This document shows, piece after piece, positions 32,378 to 39,790 of a stretch of 40,228 bases of DNA (positions are counted from its first letter, which is position 1; every line of letters begins with the position of its first letter). A model generated the notes under the pieces. The model ran no database searches. It was not told where the DNA came from and saw nothing but the letters and a program-made list of their open reading frames with translations. The position numbers and the translations under genes are program-made. This DNA is from Rhodoferax sp. (GTDB lineage Bacteria; Pseudomonadota; Gammaproteobacteria; Burkholderiales; Burkholderiaceae_C), in contig JANYJD010000082.1 in NCBI GenBank assembly GCA_025358555.1, forward strand, positions 1 through 40,228. The letters are read 5' to 3'.

Positions 32378-33898
32378 TTAAAAAAGGTTTTCCGTTTTTT
32401 CAGTTTCATTATCCAACCTCAAAGATAATGAATCAGCGGGTAGAGCCAGCAACTCAGGCTTGGTGTATTTGGCGTTCCGGCGCGAAACGGCTGGCAAAGC
32501 CACCAGAATACCTTGGCCCACCCAACTCTTTAGCTGCTTGGAGGCAGCAAGTGTGTCCAAGCCTGAAATCTCGCGCAGTTTGCTGTTGGCAATAGGACCC
32601 TCCCGGTCAATCCAGTCACTCACCGCGTTCCACATGCTGGGGCGCTCCAAATTAAGCAATGTCACCGTCACGCTCTCAATGGCTGCCTCGGTGTTTCGGC
32701 TGTAGCGGGGCGGGTACAGTTTGGCTGCGGCCATTTCGGCAAACATCATTTTCACGCCCTCACCCGCATCAATGTTGGGCGCCGCAGGAAACTCGCGCAG
32801 GTTTTGCACGATAAGTGGGTTGCGCGCCTTGCTGCCGGTGCGCGCAATATTGCCCGCCGTGATGTTGCCGGGGAAGGTGCCGGGGCTTTCAACCTCAATG
32901 CGGTCGTCAAAAATGCGCACAAAAATATCGCGGTTCAAACGATAGTCGCGGTGAACTACCGCGTTAACAATGGCCTCTTTCACCACTCGCTCAGGGTACA
33001 CATGCTTGGTCTTGAAGCCGCTGCTGGCCAGGGTTAAACCTTCTTCCAGCTCACGCAGCACGGCTTTGACGGCATCGTCAATTTGCACAATCAGCGGGCC
33101 GCGTATCGTCAGCGGGGCTTTGCGCATGTTGGGCAGCGCACCCGGCGTGACTGTTTTGCCGCTGTACACCATCAACCGGATGTCAGCGCGCGATCCATGC
33201 GCTGCCAGCAAACTGCCCGGCTCGTCAGCAAACAGCAGCACGGCTGCGCGCGTGGGCCTCGGCTCCCCGCTTGTGCTGTCGGCCAAACCTATGCGCTGCA
33301 ATTGCTCTGCCGTCGTGCCTACCTTCAATCCACGCGAGGCAACAAAGGTGCGCCATGTCGGCGTTTCAAGCAAGTCCAGATGAACCGGCACAAGCTCGCT
33401 GGCAGCGCTGCGCACGCCACGCTGATACGCCAGATCAGTAATCTCGGATGCCAACATTTCGCGATTGCTAGCATCCAGTCGCGTCCACGTCCCGTCGTCC
33501 ACGATGGAATGTACATCTGCGCTTTTGCCCACCTGCACCAGCACCACGTGCCCGGCTTGCCCGTCGCGCAAAGTGCAGGCCAGCCGCCTAAAGACGATGC
33601 CGTCAATAGCGGGCTTGAACTGCGTGCGCACCTTGCGTTGCAATTCGTCAATGGCTTCCGGGTTCTCCTGCACACCATGGACGCGCTGCGGCCCTTTGGC
33701 CTTGGCCGGGTCTTCAATTCCCAGCGCCAACACGCCACCGTCGGTGTTGGCAAAGGCGCACAAGGTTTCCAACGCCTTTTGCACCATCTTGCCGGACACA
33801 CGCTTGACGTCCAGCATGCGGCTTTCCGGCAAGCTGAGAATGCGCTCAAGCAGCATCGCGGATGCGGGGGAGGGATGGTCAATCATAGTTTTGCACAC
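32378..33898 (-). CDS. AlbA_2 (Schlafen-like) ATP-binding transcriptional regulator
   Basis: A 506-residue protein of the COG2865 type. The N-terminal AlbA_2 DNA-binding region is SRMLDVKRVSGK..LETLCAFANTDGGVLALGIED (about 26-63). A GHKL-type ATPase-like region holds VVKEAIVNAVVHRDYR (about 310-325) and GTFPGNITAGNI. A winged helix at the end has GPIANSKLREISGL (about 434-450). Such proteins are often found in mobile regions; function is presumed regulatory, with defence links in some relatives. The start is GTG 33898 directly after the stop of the next gene, with GGAG about 10 nt upstream; ATG 33886 is possible. The C-terminal LDNETEKTENLF is encoded by a sequence that recurs downstream at 32184-32226. 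Confidence 0.82.
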   Translation of the reverse strand: MCKTMIDHPSPASAMLLERILSLPESRMLDVKRVSGKMVQKALETLCAFANTDGGVLALGIEDPAKAKGPQRVHGVQENPEAIDELQRKVRTQFKPAIDGIVFRRLACTLRDGQAGHVVLVQVGKSADVHSIVDDGTWTRLDASNREMLASEITDLAYQRGVRSAASELVPVHLDLLETPTWRTFVASRGLKVGTTAEQLQRIGLADSTSGEPRPTRAAVLLFADEPGSLLAAHGSRADIRLMVYSGKTVTPGALPNMRKAPLTIRGPLIVQIDDAVKAVLRELEEGLTLASSGFKTKHVYPERVVKEAIVNAVVHRDYRLNRDIFVRIFDDRIEVESPGTFPGNITAGNIARTGSKARNPLIVQNLREFPAAPNIDAGEGVKMMFAEMAAAKLYPPRYSRNTEAAIESVTVTLLNLERPSMWNAVSDWIDREGPIANSKLREISGLDTLAASKQLKSWVGQGILVALPAVSRRNAKYTKPELLALPADSLSLRLDNETEKTENLF

Positions 33899-34405
33899 CT
33901 ATTTCGATCTCCGACTGCCACGCAATTGAGCCGTGTTCTGTTCAGGGATTTCAATCAAGGCATAGACGAGTGCCCGTTTCCCTTCAAAACTGGCCACCAC
34001 GACTTTTTTCATAAAGTCGCTACCTTGGGCAGAAGTGCCGATCCAGCCTCCTTTGGCCAACGAGACAAATTCTGTGTTGTTGAAATACCTATGGCAGTTC
34101 TTGTAGCCCACACGAATCCCGCCTGAAGGTCCACCTTTTGCCTCTGGAAAGGTCAAAAATTCCTCAAAATGCGGTGAACTCATTGACATGCCTGCAACGA
34201 GGGTCGCGTCGCCAGAGCCAGGCTTGCGGCGTTCGCACAGCTTGAAATAGAACGGCTCGTCATTTCGATGACTCGTCAGCAAATCCAGGAAGTCATCGGC
34301 CAACTCTGCTTTGGCAGCACCGATTGAGTTGAAGATTTCCGCCCGATCAAATTCTGGAAGATGCGCCATGGCCTGGTTTGGGTTCGTTTTTTCTAGTCGG
34401 GTCAT
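33899..34405 (-). CDS. Hypothetical protein, partner of AlbA-type regulator
   Basis: Not recognised. A 168-residue soluble protein without signal peptide or membrane segment. It has an acidic N-terminal helix region (FDRAEIFNSIGAAKAELADDFLDLL), a central FYFKLCERRKPGSGD, aromatic-rich GYKNCHRYFNNTEF and a basic end (RGSRRSK). The ATG 34405 has AAGG just upstream. Its TAG stop touches the regulator start, so the two are coupled and probably work together. Base use is more AT-rich than the surrounding genes, which fits acquisition as a pair. Confidence 0.65.
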   Translation of the reverse strand: MTRLEKTNPNQAMAHLPEFDRAEIFNSIGAAKAELADDFLDLLTSHRNDEPFYFKLCERRKPGSGDATLVAGMSMSSPHFEEFLTFPEAKGGPSGGIRVGYKNCHRYFNNTEFVSLAKGGWIGTSAQGSDFMKKVVVASFEGKRALVYALIEIPEQNTAQLRGSRRSK

Positions 34406-34535
34406 TGTGCCTTTAACGATGTCACGGCCAGGTGTTGGACCCGCGCCTGCGTTGGCTCGTGTCCGCGTAGACTGTGCGCTGCGGTGGTGATGATTCAGAA
34501 AAAAAAAGACGGCTCAAATCAATTTGCTACCATGT

Positions 34536-34582
34536 TAATAGCTATTCATGCACTGTGGACAAGGTCTACAGCCCGTTTTGAC
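34536..34582 (+). repeat. Dispersed ~47-bp repeat, copy 8
   Basis: TTAATAGCTATTCATGCACT, then GTGGACAAGGTCTACAGCCC and a T-rich end. It is one of the two best-preserved copies and is intergenic, upstream of the third Bug gene. Confidence 0.75.
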
Positions 34583-34634
34583 TGCTAATTTTGATGAAAT
34601 TACCCCTCTCACGCCCGTTGACCCAGGAAACGCC

Positions 34635-35627
34635 ATGAATCGCCTCTTCCCCACCGCGCTGCTGATCACCGCCAGCGCCCTGGCCTTGACCCTGGCAGCC
34701 ACCAGCCACGCCCAGACCGCCAGCGCCGACTATCCCAACAAGCCCATCCGCATGGTCGTCACATTTCCGCCGGGCGGCAGCGCTGACGCGGTGGTGCGCA
34801 TGCTGGGGCCACGGCTGGGCGAGAAGCTGGGCCAGCAGCTGGTGGTGGACAACCGGCCCGGCGCGGGCGGAAACATTGGTTTGGCGATTGTGGCCAAGGC
34901 CGCGCCGGATGGCTACACACTGGGTGTGGGCGCGGCGGGCGGGCTGGCGGTCAACGTCAGCCTGTATGCGCAGATGCCGTATGACGCGGTGCGCGATTTC
35001 AAACCGGTAACGCTGTTGGCGGGCATTCCTTTTGTGCTGGTGGGGCATCCATCGGTAGCTGCAAAATCCCTGCGCGAGCTGATTGCGCAAGCCAAGGCTG
35101 CGCCGGGCAAATTTTCGGTCGGCCATGGCGGCAATGGCACGGCCATGCATTTGTCCAGCCAGCTTTTCTCGCAGATGGCAGGCGTGCAGCTGGTGGATGT
35201 GCCGTACCGCGGCTCGGGCCCGGCGGCGCTGGACGCGCTGGCGGGGCAGATTCCGCTGGCGATGGTCGATTTGACATCGTCCCTGCAGCAGATCAATGCG
35301 GGCAAGCTGGTGGCTTTTGCGGTGACCAGCGCGCAGCGGCTGCCCATGCTGCCCGATGTGCCGACGTTTGCAGAGGCCGGCGTGCCGGGCTATGAGTCCA
35401 CCGGCTGGTTTGGCGTGGTGGCCCCGGCGGGCACGCCGCCTGCCATGATTGCGCGGCTCAATGCCGAGATGGTGGCTGCGCTCAACGATCCCGAGATCCG
35501 CAGCGCCATGCGCAACCTGGGCATGGAGCCCGCGCCGATGAAGGCCGATGAGTTTGAGCAGTACATCAAGTCGGAGATTCAAAAATGGGCCAAGGTCATC
35601 AAGACCGCCGGCACCAAACTGGAATGA
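34635..35627 (+). CDS. Bug-family tripartite tricarboxylate transporter receptor (3)
   Basis: A 330-residue periplasmic solute receptor with a signal peptide ending SHAQT near residue 29. Standard blocks are YPNKPIRMVVTFPPGGSADAVVR, VVDNRPGAGGNIGLAIVAKAAPDGYTLG and VDVPYRGSGPAALDALAGQIPLAMVD. AGGAAA 5-10 nt ahead fixes ATG 34635; an open frame to 34548 starts inside the dispersed repeat and is rejected. It lies 10 bp ahead of the FAD monooxygenase gene, so the receptor probably serves uptake of that enzyme's substrate. Confidence 0.93.
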   Translation: MNRLFPTALLITASALALTLAATSHAQTASADYPNKPIRMVVTFPPGGSADAVVRMLGPRLGEKLGQQLVVDNRPGAGGNIGLAIVAKAAPDGYTLGVGAAGGLAVNVSLYAQMPYDAVRDFKPVTLLAGIPFVLVGHPSVAAKSLRELIAQAKAAPGKFSVGHGGNGTAMHLSSQLFSQMAGVQLVDVPYRGSGPAALDALAGQIPLAMVDLTSSLQQINAGKLVAFAVTSAQRLPMLPDVPTFAEAGVPGYESTGWFGVVAPAGTPPAMIARLNAEMVAALNDPEIRSAMRNLGMEPAPMKADEFEQYIKSEIQKWAKVIKTAGTKLE

Positions 35628-35637
35628 GCACAGCGCC

Positions 35638-37341
35638 ATGAATGACATCAAGAGCGACCTGAAATGTGACGTACTCATCGTCGGCGCTGGGCCGGTCGGC
35701 CTCACACTGGCGATGGACCTGGCCTCGCGCGGCATCCAGGTGGTGATTGCAGAAACACGCCGCTACGCCGAGCCGCCCAACGTCAAATGCAACCATGTGG
35801 CGGCCCGCACCATGGAGCAGTTTCGCCGCCTGGGCGTGGCGCAAAAAGTGCGTGATGCCGGGCTGCCCGTGGACTATCCCAACGATGTGGTGTTCCGCGC
35901 CACAGTCACCGGGCAGGAGCTGACGCGCATCCCCATCCCGTGCCGGCAAGACCGCTACACCGACACCACGGGCCCAGACGGCTGGTGGCCCACACCCGAG
36001 CCGCCGCACCGCATCAACCAGATTTACCTGGAGCCGATCCTGTTGGAGCACACGGCCAGGTTGCCCGGCGTCACGCTGCTCAACCGCACGCAGGTCACCA
36101 CGTTTGAGCAAGACGCCAACGGTGTCGTTGCCACTGGGCTGGATCTGGATTCGGGCGCGGCGCAAAGCAACACGCGGCGTAACACACGACGCATTCGGGC
36201 CCGCTACATGGTCGGCTGCGACGGCGGCCGCTCCGAAGTGCGCAAACAGATTGGCACAAAGCTTGAAGGCACGGCCATCATCCAGCGCGTGCAGTCCACC
36301 TACATCCGCGCGCCTCAGCTCATGGGGTTGATTCCGGGCAAACCGGCCTGGGCCAGCTATGCCATGAATCCGCGCCGCTGCGGCGCCGTGTTCACCATTG
36401 ACGGCAAACAAGACTGGCTGATCCACAACCACCTGAGCCCCGACGAGCCCGACTTTGATTCGGTAAACCGCGACCAGAGCATCCGCAACATTTTGGGTGT
36501 GGGCGCGGATTTTGAGTATGAAGTGCTGAGCAAAGAAGACTGGGTGGGCCGGCGCCTGGTGGCCGACCGGTTTCGCAATGGCCGCGTGTTCTTGGCAGGC
36601 GACGCCGCCCACCTGTGGATGCCCTACGCGGGCTACGGCATGAACGCCGGCATTGCCGACGCCATCAACCTGTCGTGGCTGCTGGCCGCGCACCTGCAAG
36701 GCTGGGCGGCAGAGGCGATGCTGGACGCCTACGAGGCCGAGCGCCAGCCCATCACCGAGCAGGTGTCGCAGTTCGCCATGAACCATGCGCAGCAGATGAT
36801 CAAGATGAGGCGCGCCGTGCCCGCCAACATTGAAGAGGCTGGGCCTGCGGGTGACGCACTGCGCCTAGACGCAGGCCAGGCCGCTTATGACCTCAACGTG
36901 CAGCAGTTTTGCTGCGCCGGGCTTAACTTTGGCTACTTCTATGCAGGCTCGCCCATCATCGCGCATGAAGCGCAGCCGCCACCGGTTTACTCAATGGGCG
37001 GCTTCACACCCTCCACCGTGCCAGGTTGCCGCGCGCCACACTTCTGGCTGGCAGACGGGCGCTCTTTGTACGATGCCTTTGGGCCGGGGTACACGCTGCT
37101 GCGGTTTGATGCGACGGTGGATGTGAGTGCGTTGGTGGCGGCTGCGCAGGCGCGCAGCATGCCGCTCTCGGTGTTGGACGTGCAGGCCAGTCCGGTGGCA
37201 CCCATCCCAGCCGCCTACGCTCACAAGCTCGTTCTGTGCCGCGCGGACCAGCATGTGGTGTGGCGGGGTGACCGGTTGCCTGCAGAGCCGTCCCGATTGG
37301 TGCGGCAACTCTGTGGTGATCTTCAGCTCCTGAAAACATGA
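35638..37341 (+). CDS. FAD-dependent aromatic monooxygenase
   Basis: A class A flavoprotein hydroxylase (567 aa, PheA/TfdB/MhpA-like) that would use NAD(P)H and O2 to hydroxylate an aromatic or similar ring. Visible are the FAD dinucleotide fold CDVLIVGAGPVGLTLAMDLA, GCDGGRSEVRKQIG (the DG motif) and RVFLAGDAAHLWMPYAGYGMN (the GD motif). The C-terminal thioredoxin-like domain of the phenol hydroxylase type is degenerate but recognisable (FGPGYTLLRFD, then VLCRADQHVVWRGDRLP). The substrate is unknown. It overlaps the next gene by 4 bp. Confidence 0.9.
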   Translation: MNDIKSDLKCDVLIVGAGPVGLTLAMDLASRGIQVVIAETRRYAEPPNVKCNHVAARTMEQFRRLGVAQKVRDAGLPVDYPNDVVFRATVTGQELTRIPIPCRQDRYTDTTGPDGWWPTPEPPHRINQIYLEPILLEHTARLPGVTLLNRTQVTTFEQDANGVVATGLDLDSGAAQSNTRRNTRRIRARYMVGCDGGRSEVRKQIGTKLEGTAIIQRVQSTYIRAPQLMGLIPGKPAWASYAMNPRRCGAVFTIDGKQDWLIHNHLSPDEPDFDSVNRDQSIRNILGVGADFEYEVLSKEDWVGRRLVADRFRNGRVFLAGDAAHLWMPYAGYGMNAGIADAINLSWLLAAHLQGWAAEAMLDAYEAERQPITEQVSQFAMNHAQQMIKMRRAVPANIEEAGPAGDALRLDAGQAAYDLNVQQFCCAGLNFGYFYAGSPIIAHEAQPPPVYSMGGFTPSTVPGCRAPHFWLADGRSLYDAFGPGYTLLRFDATVDVSALVAAAQARSMPLSVLDVQASPVAPIPAAYAHKLVLCRADQHVVWRGDRLPAEPSRLVRQLCGDLQLLKT

Positions 37342-38777
37342 AAAAGAAGGCCCCGAAATTTGATCTCCGGGTCATTGCGCTCACCGGTGCGCTGCTGACC
37401 GGTTGCGGCGGCGGAACTGACAGCCCCGCCGGCGACCCCAAGGCCACAACAAGCCTACCCACGCCAACCCAGCTCACCAGCGGCTACCCCGCCGACCCGG
37501 CATCGTGCGACGCGCCCGGCCAGCGCGCCTGGCTGCGCGACTACATGAACGACCAGTACTTCTGGGCCGACCAGCAGCGCGCGCCTGATGCTGCGGCCAG
37601 CACGCTGCCGCAGTACTTCGCCAGTCTGCTTTATGCGCCGGTGGACCGCTACAGTTTTGCGCAAAGCACCACAGAGTTCATGCAGTTCTTTGGGGACGGC
37701 CAACTCACCGGATATGGCTACTCGCTGGCTTGGGCTGATGCCACGCAAACCGTGCTGAAGGTGCGCGCGGTGGAGCCGCTCAGCCCCATCGGCCTGGCCG
37801 GGCTACGCCGTGGCGACACCATCGTCACGATTGACGGCTACAGCCCGGTGCAGATTGTCGGTGGGCTGCCAGCGCGCGTCAGTGTTGCTGGGGTAGCTCG
37901 CAAATTTGACGTGATTGACTCTTCTGGCATGGCGCGGGCGTTCAACGTCAATTCAGCTGCGTACCCGCTGTCGCCGGTGCTGGAGGTGCGCGTGATGGAC
38001 GCACCCAACGGGGCCCGCGTGGGCTACATGGCGTACCAGGAATTCATCAGCTCAGGCGCCGATGCGCTGGGCGCCGCGTTCGAGCGCTTCAAGACCGAAG
38101 GCATCAGCGAGCTGGTGCTCGACTTGCGCTACAACGGCGGCGGCAGCACCACGCAGGCGCGCAACCTGGCCAGCCTTATCGCCGGCCCTGCGCTGGATGG
38201 AAAGGTGTTTGCCGGTTTCCGCTTCAACGCCAAAAACACCGACCGCAATTTCACCCAGACCTTCAGCGCCTACTTTGCCGCCAAGGCCAGCCAGCAGGAT
38301 TCCACCCCGCTGGACAACCTGAGCCGCGTCTTCGTCATCACGTCTGCGGCCACGGCATCGGCCAGCGAGCTGCTCATCAACGGCCTGCGCCCGTTCAAAC
38401 CCGTCATCACCATCGGCAGCACCAGCTTTGGCAAGCCATACGGGTTCTTGCCCCGGGACGCCTGCGGCCTCACCTACAACGCCGTCAACTTCATCACCGC
38501 CAACGCCGTGGGCTTCAGCGACTACGGCACCGGCTTTGCGCCCACCTGTGCCGTGGCAGACGACCTGGCGCGCCAGCTGGGCGACCCGGCTGAGCAGCGC
38601 ACCGCCGCCGCGCTGACCTACATCGCCACCGGGGCTTGCCCGGCTGCAGCGCGGGTCAACAGCGCCAGGGCGCCGGTGCAGCCCGATGGACAGGCAAGTG
38701 ATGTGGCACGTGCAAGCACCCGTCGCAATGAACTCGGGTTTGGCGAGGTCGGCCCGCGCCAGATGTGGCTCGACTGA
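37338..38777 (+). CDS. S41-family peptidase, predicted lipoprotein
   Basis: A 479-residue carboxy-terminal-processing-type protease. The N-terminus has a lipobox (LLTGCGGG, Cys 23) after a short hydrophobic stretch, so it should be anchored on the periplasmic side of a membrane. A PDZ-like part (SPIGLAGLRRGDTIVTIDGYSP) precedes the S41 core: VLDLRYNGGGSTTQ, the catalytic Ser in TASASELLING and the Lys in GSTSFGKPYG. The start overlaps the monooxygenase stop (ATGA). A functional link to the oxygenase is not obvious; coupling may be accidental. Confidence 0.9.
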   Translation: MKKKAPKFDLRVIALTGALLTGCGGGTDSPAGDPKATTSLPTPTQLTSGYPADPASCDAPGQRAWLRDYMNDQYFWADQQRAPDAAASTLPQYFASLLYAPVDRYSFAQSTTEFMQFFGDGQLTGYGYSLAWADATQTVLKVRAVEPLSPIGLAGLRRGDTIVTIDGYSPVQIVGGLPARVSVAGVARKFDVIDSSGMARAFNVNSAAYPLSPVLEVRVMDAPNGARVGYMAYQEFISSGADALGAAFERFKTEGISELVLDLRYNGGGSTTQARNLASLIAGPALDGKVFAGFRFNAKNTDRNFTQTFSAYFAAKASQQDSTPLDNLSRVFVITSAATASASELLINGLRPFKPVITIGSTSFGKPYGFLPRDACGLTYNAVNFITANAVGFSDYGTGFAPTCAVADDLARQLGDPAEQRTAAALTYIATGACPAAARVNSARAPVQPDGQASDVARASTRRNELGFGEVGPRQMWLD

Positions 38778-38831
38778 AACCCTGGCCAGCTTTGAATGGG
38801 TTCGTCCAAACAACCCTTCGTTGCTCTGTTA

Positions 38832-38878
38832 ACAGTAGCTATTCATGCACAGTGGACAAGGGATAGCGCCCGATTTTA
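38832..38878 (+). repeat. Dispersed ~47-bp repeat, copy 9
   Basis: ACAGTAGCTATTCATGCACA, then GTGGACAAGGGATAGCGCCC and GATTTTATG. Well preserved, in the gap ahead of tsaB. It ends just before the tsaB -10-like hexamer. Confidence 0.75.
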
Positions 38879-38882
38879 TGGC

Positions 38883-38888
38883 TAAAAT
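38883..38888 (+). promoter_or_regulatory. -10-like TAAAAT, 7 nt before tsaB ATG
   Basis: TAAAAT, then GAGGCCC, then ATG 38896. The spacing matches that at purE. A TGGACA (38853-38858) in the repeat is -35-like but 24 bp away. Confidence 0.42.
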
Positions 38889-38895
38889 GAGGCCC

Positions 38896-39645
38896 ATGAA
38901 CCTGCTCGCCTTCGACACCAGCACCGACGCCATGTCCATTGCCGTCCAGCGCGGCTTGAGCGCTGCTCCCGGCGCCGGCGGCGCGGGCGCGGCGGCGCAA
39001 GTCTGGCAGCACACGGGCGCGGGCGGCGCGCAAGCCTCCGCCACGCTGATCCCCGCCATCCAGCAGCTCATGCAACAGGCCCATCTGCGGTTCGATGAAC
39101 TTGACGCCATTGCTTTTGGGCAGGGCCCGGGCTCTTTCACCGGGTTGCGCACGGCATGCTCGGTGGCGCAGGGGCTGGCGTTTGGCGCGGTGGTGCCCGT
39201 GCTGCCGGTCGACACCTTGCTGGCGGTGGCGGAAGAGGCGCGGCTGAATGCGTCAATGGCGGCGCGGGATGTCGTCACCGGGCGCTTCCGTGTGCTGGCT
39301 GTGCTGGACGCGCGCATGGACGAGGTGTATGCCGCATATTATGAATTTAATAGCGGCTTATGGAAGCAACAAAACGGCTACAGCCTGATTACGCCTCAAA
39401 ATCTGGCGCTTGACGACGGCTGGGCCATGGCGGGCAACGCCTTTGCGGCGTATGGCGACCGCATGCCTGGCAGCAACGCCATTCGCATCCACGCCTTGCC
39501 CACCGCCAGCGCCATGCTGCGCCTGGCGCCGGCTTTGCTGGTGGCAGGCCACGCGGTGCCCGCCGACCAGGCATTGCCGATTTACATTCGCGATAAAGTG
39601 GCTAAAACCACGCAGGAACGCTTGCTGGAGAAGGCGGCTGCATAA
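38896..39645 (+). CDS. tsaB: tRNA t6A biosynthesis protein TsaB
   Basis: The TsaD partner of the t6A modification complex (249 aa, ASKHA fold). It opens with MNLLAFDTSTDAMSIAV and has the conserved FGQGPGSFTGLRTACSVAQGLA near residue 75-95. A dispersed-repeat-like segment codes for the loop YEFNSGLWKQQNGYSLIT (about 150-165). ATG 38896 is preferred over a longer frame that begins within the repeat. It is followed by rimI, the common order. Confidence 0.94.
   Translation: MNLLAFDTSTDAMSIAVQRGLSAAPGAGGAGAAAQVWQHTGAGGAQASATLIPAIQQLMQQAHLRFDELDAIAFGQGPGSFTGLRTACSVAQGLAFGAVVPVLPVDTLLAVAEEARLNASMAARDVVTGRFRVLAVLDARMDEVYAAYYEFNSGLWKQQNGYSLITPQNLALDDGWAMAGNAFAAYGDRMPGSNAIRIHALPTASAMLRLAPALLVAGHAVPADQALPIYIRDKVAKTTQERLLEKAAA
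39344..39391 (+). repeat. Dispersed ~47-bp repeat, copy 10 (inside tsaB)
   Basis: AATTTAATAGCGGCTTATGG, then AAAACGGCTACAGCCTGATT; the middle is diverged. In frame in tsaB. Confidence 0.5.
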
Positions 39646-39667
39646 GACTGCGGACTAGACTACCAAA

Positions 39668-39715
39668 ACGGCTGCGAATACGGCTGCAGATACGGCTGTG
39701 GACACGGCTGCAGAT
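39668..39715 (+). repeat. Four 12-bp imperfect tandem repeats
   Basis: Units ACGGCTGCGAAT, ACGGCTGCAGAT, ACGGCTGTGGAC and ACGGCTGCAGAT follow each other between tsaB and rimI. The stretch is non-coding as far as I can see. Confidence 0.85.
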
Positions 39716-39790
39716 CGAGCCCTTCATAAGGTTGCACAATACGTGCAGCAGCCCGATCAAGCCCCGCCAGCAAGCCATAACCATCACGCC

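Noticed and set aside
39668-39715. CRISPR-like array
   Set aside because: Units are 12 bp and directly adjacent, with no spacers and no cas genes.
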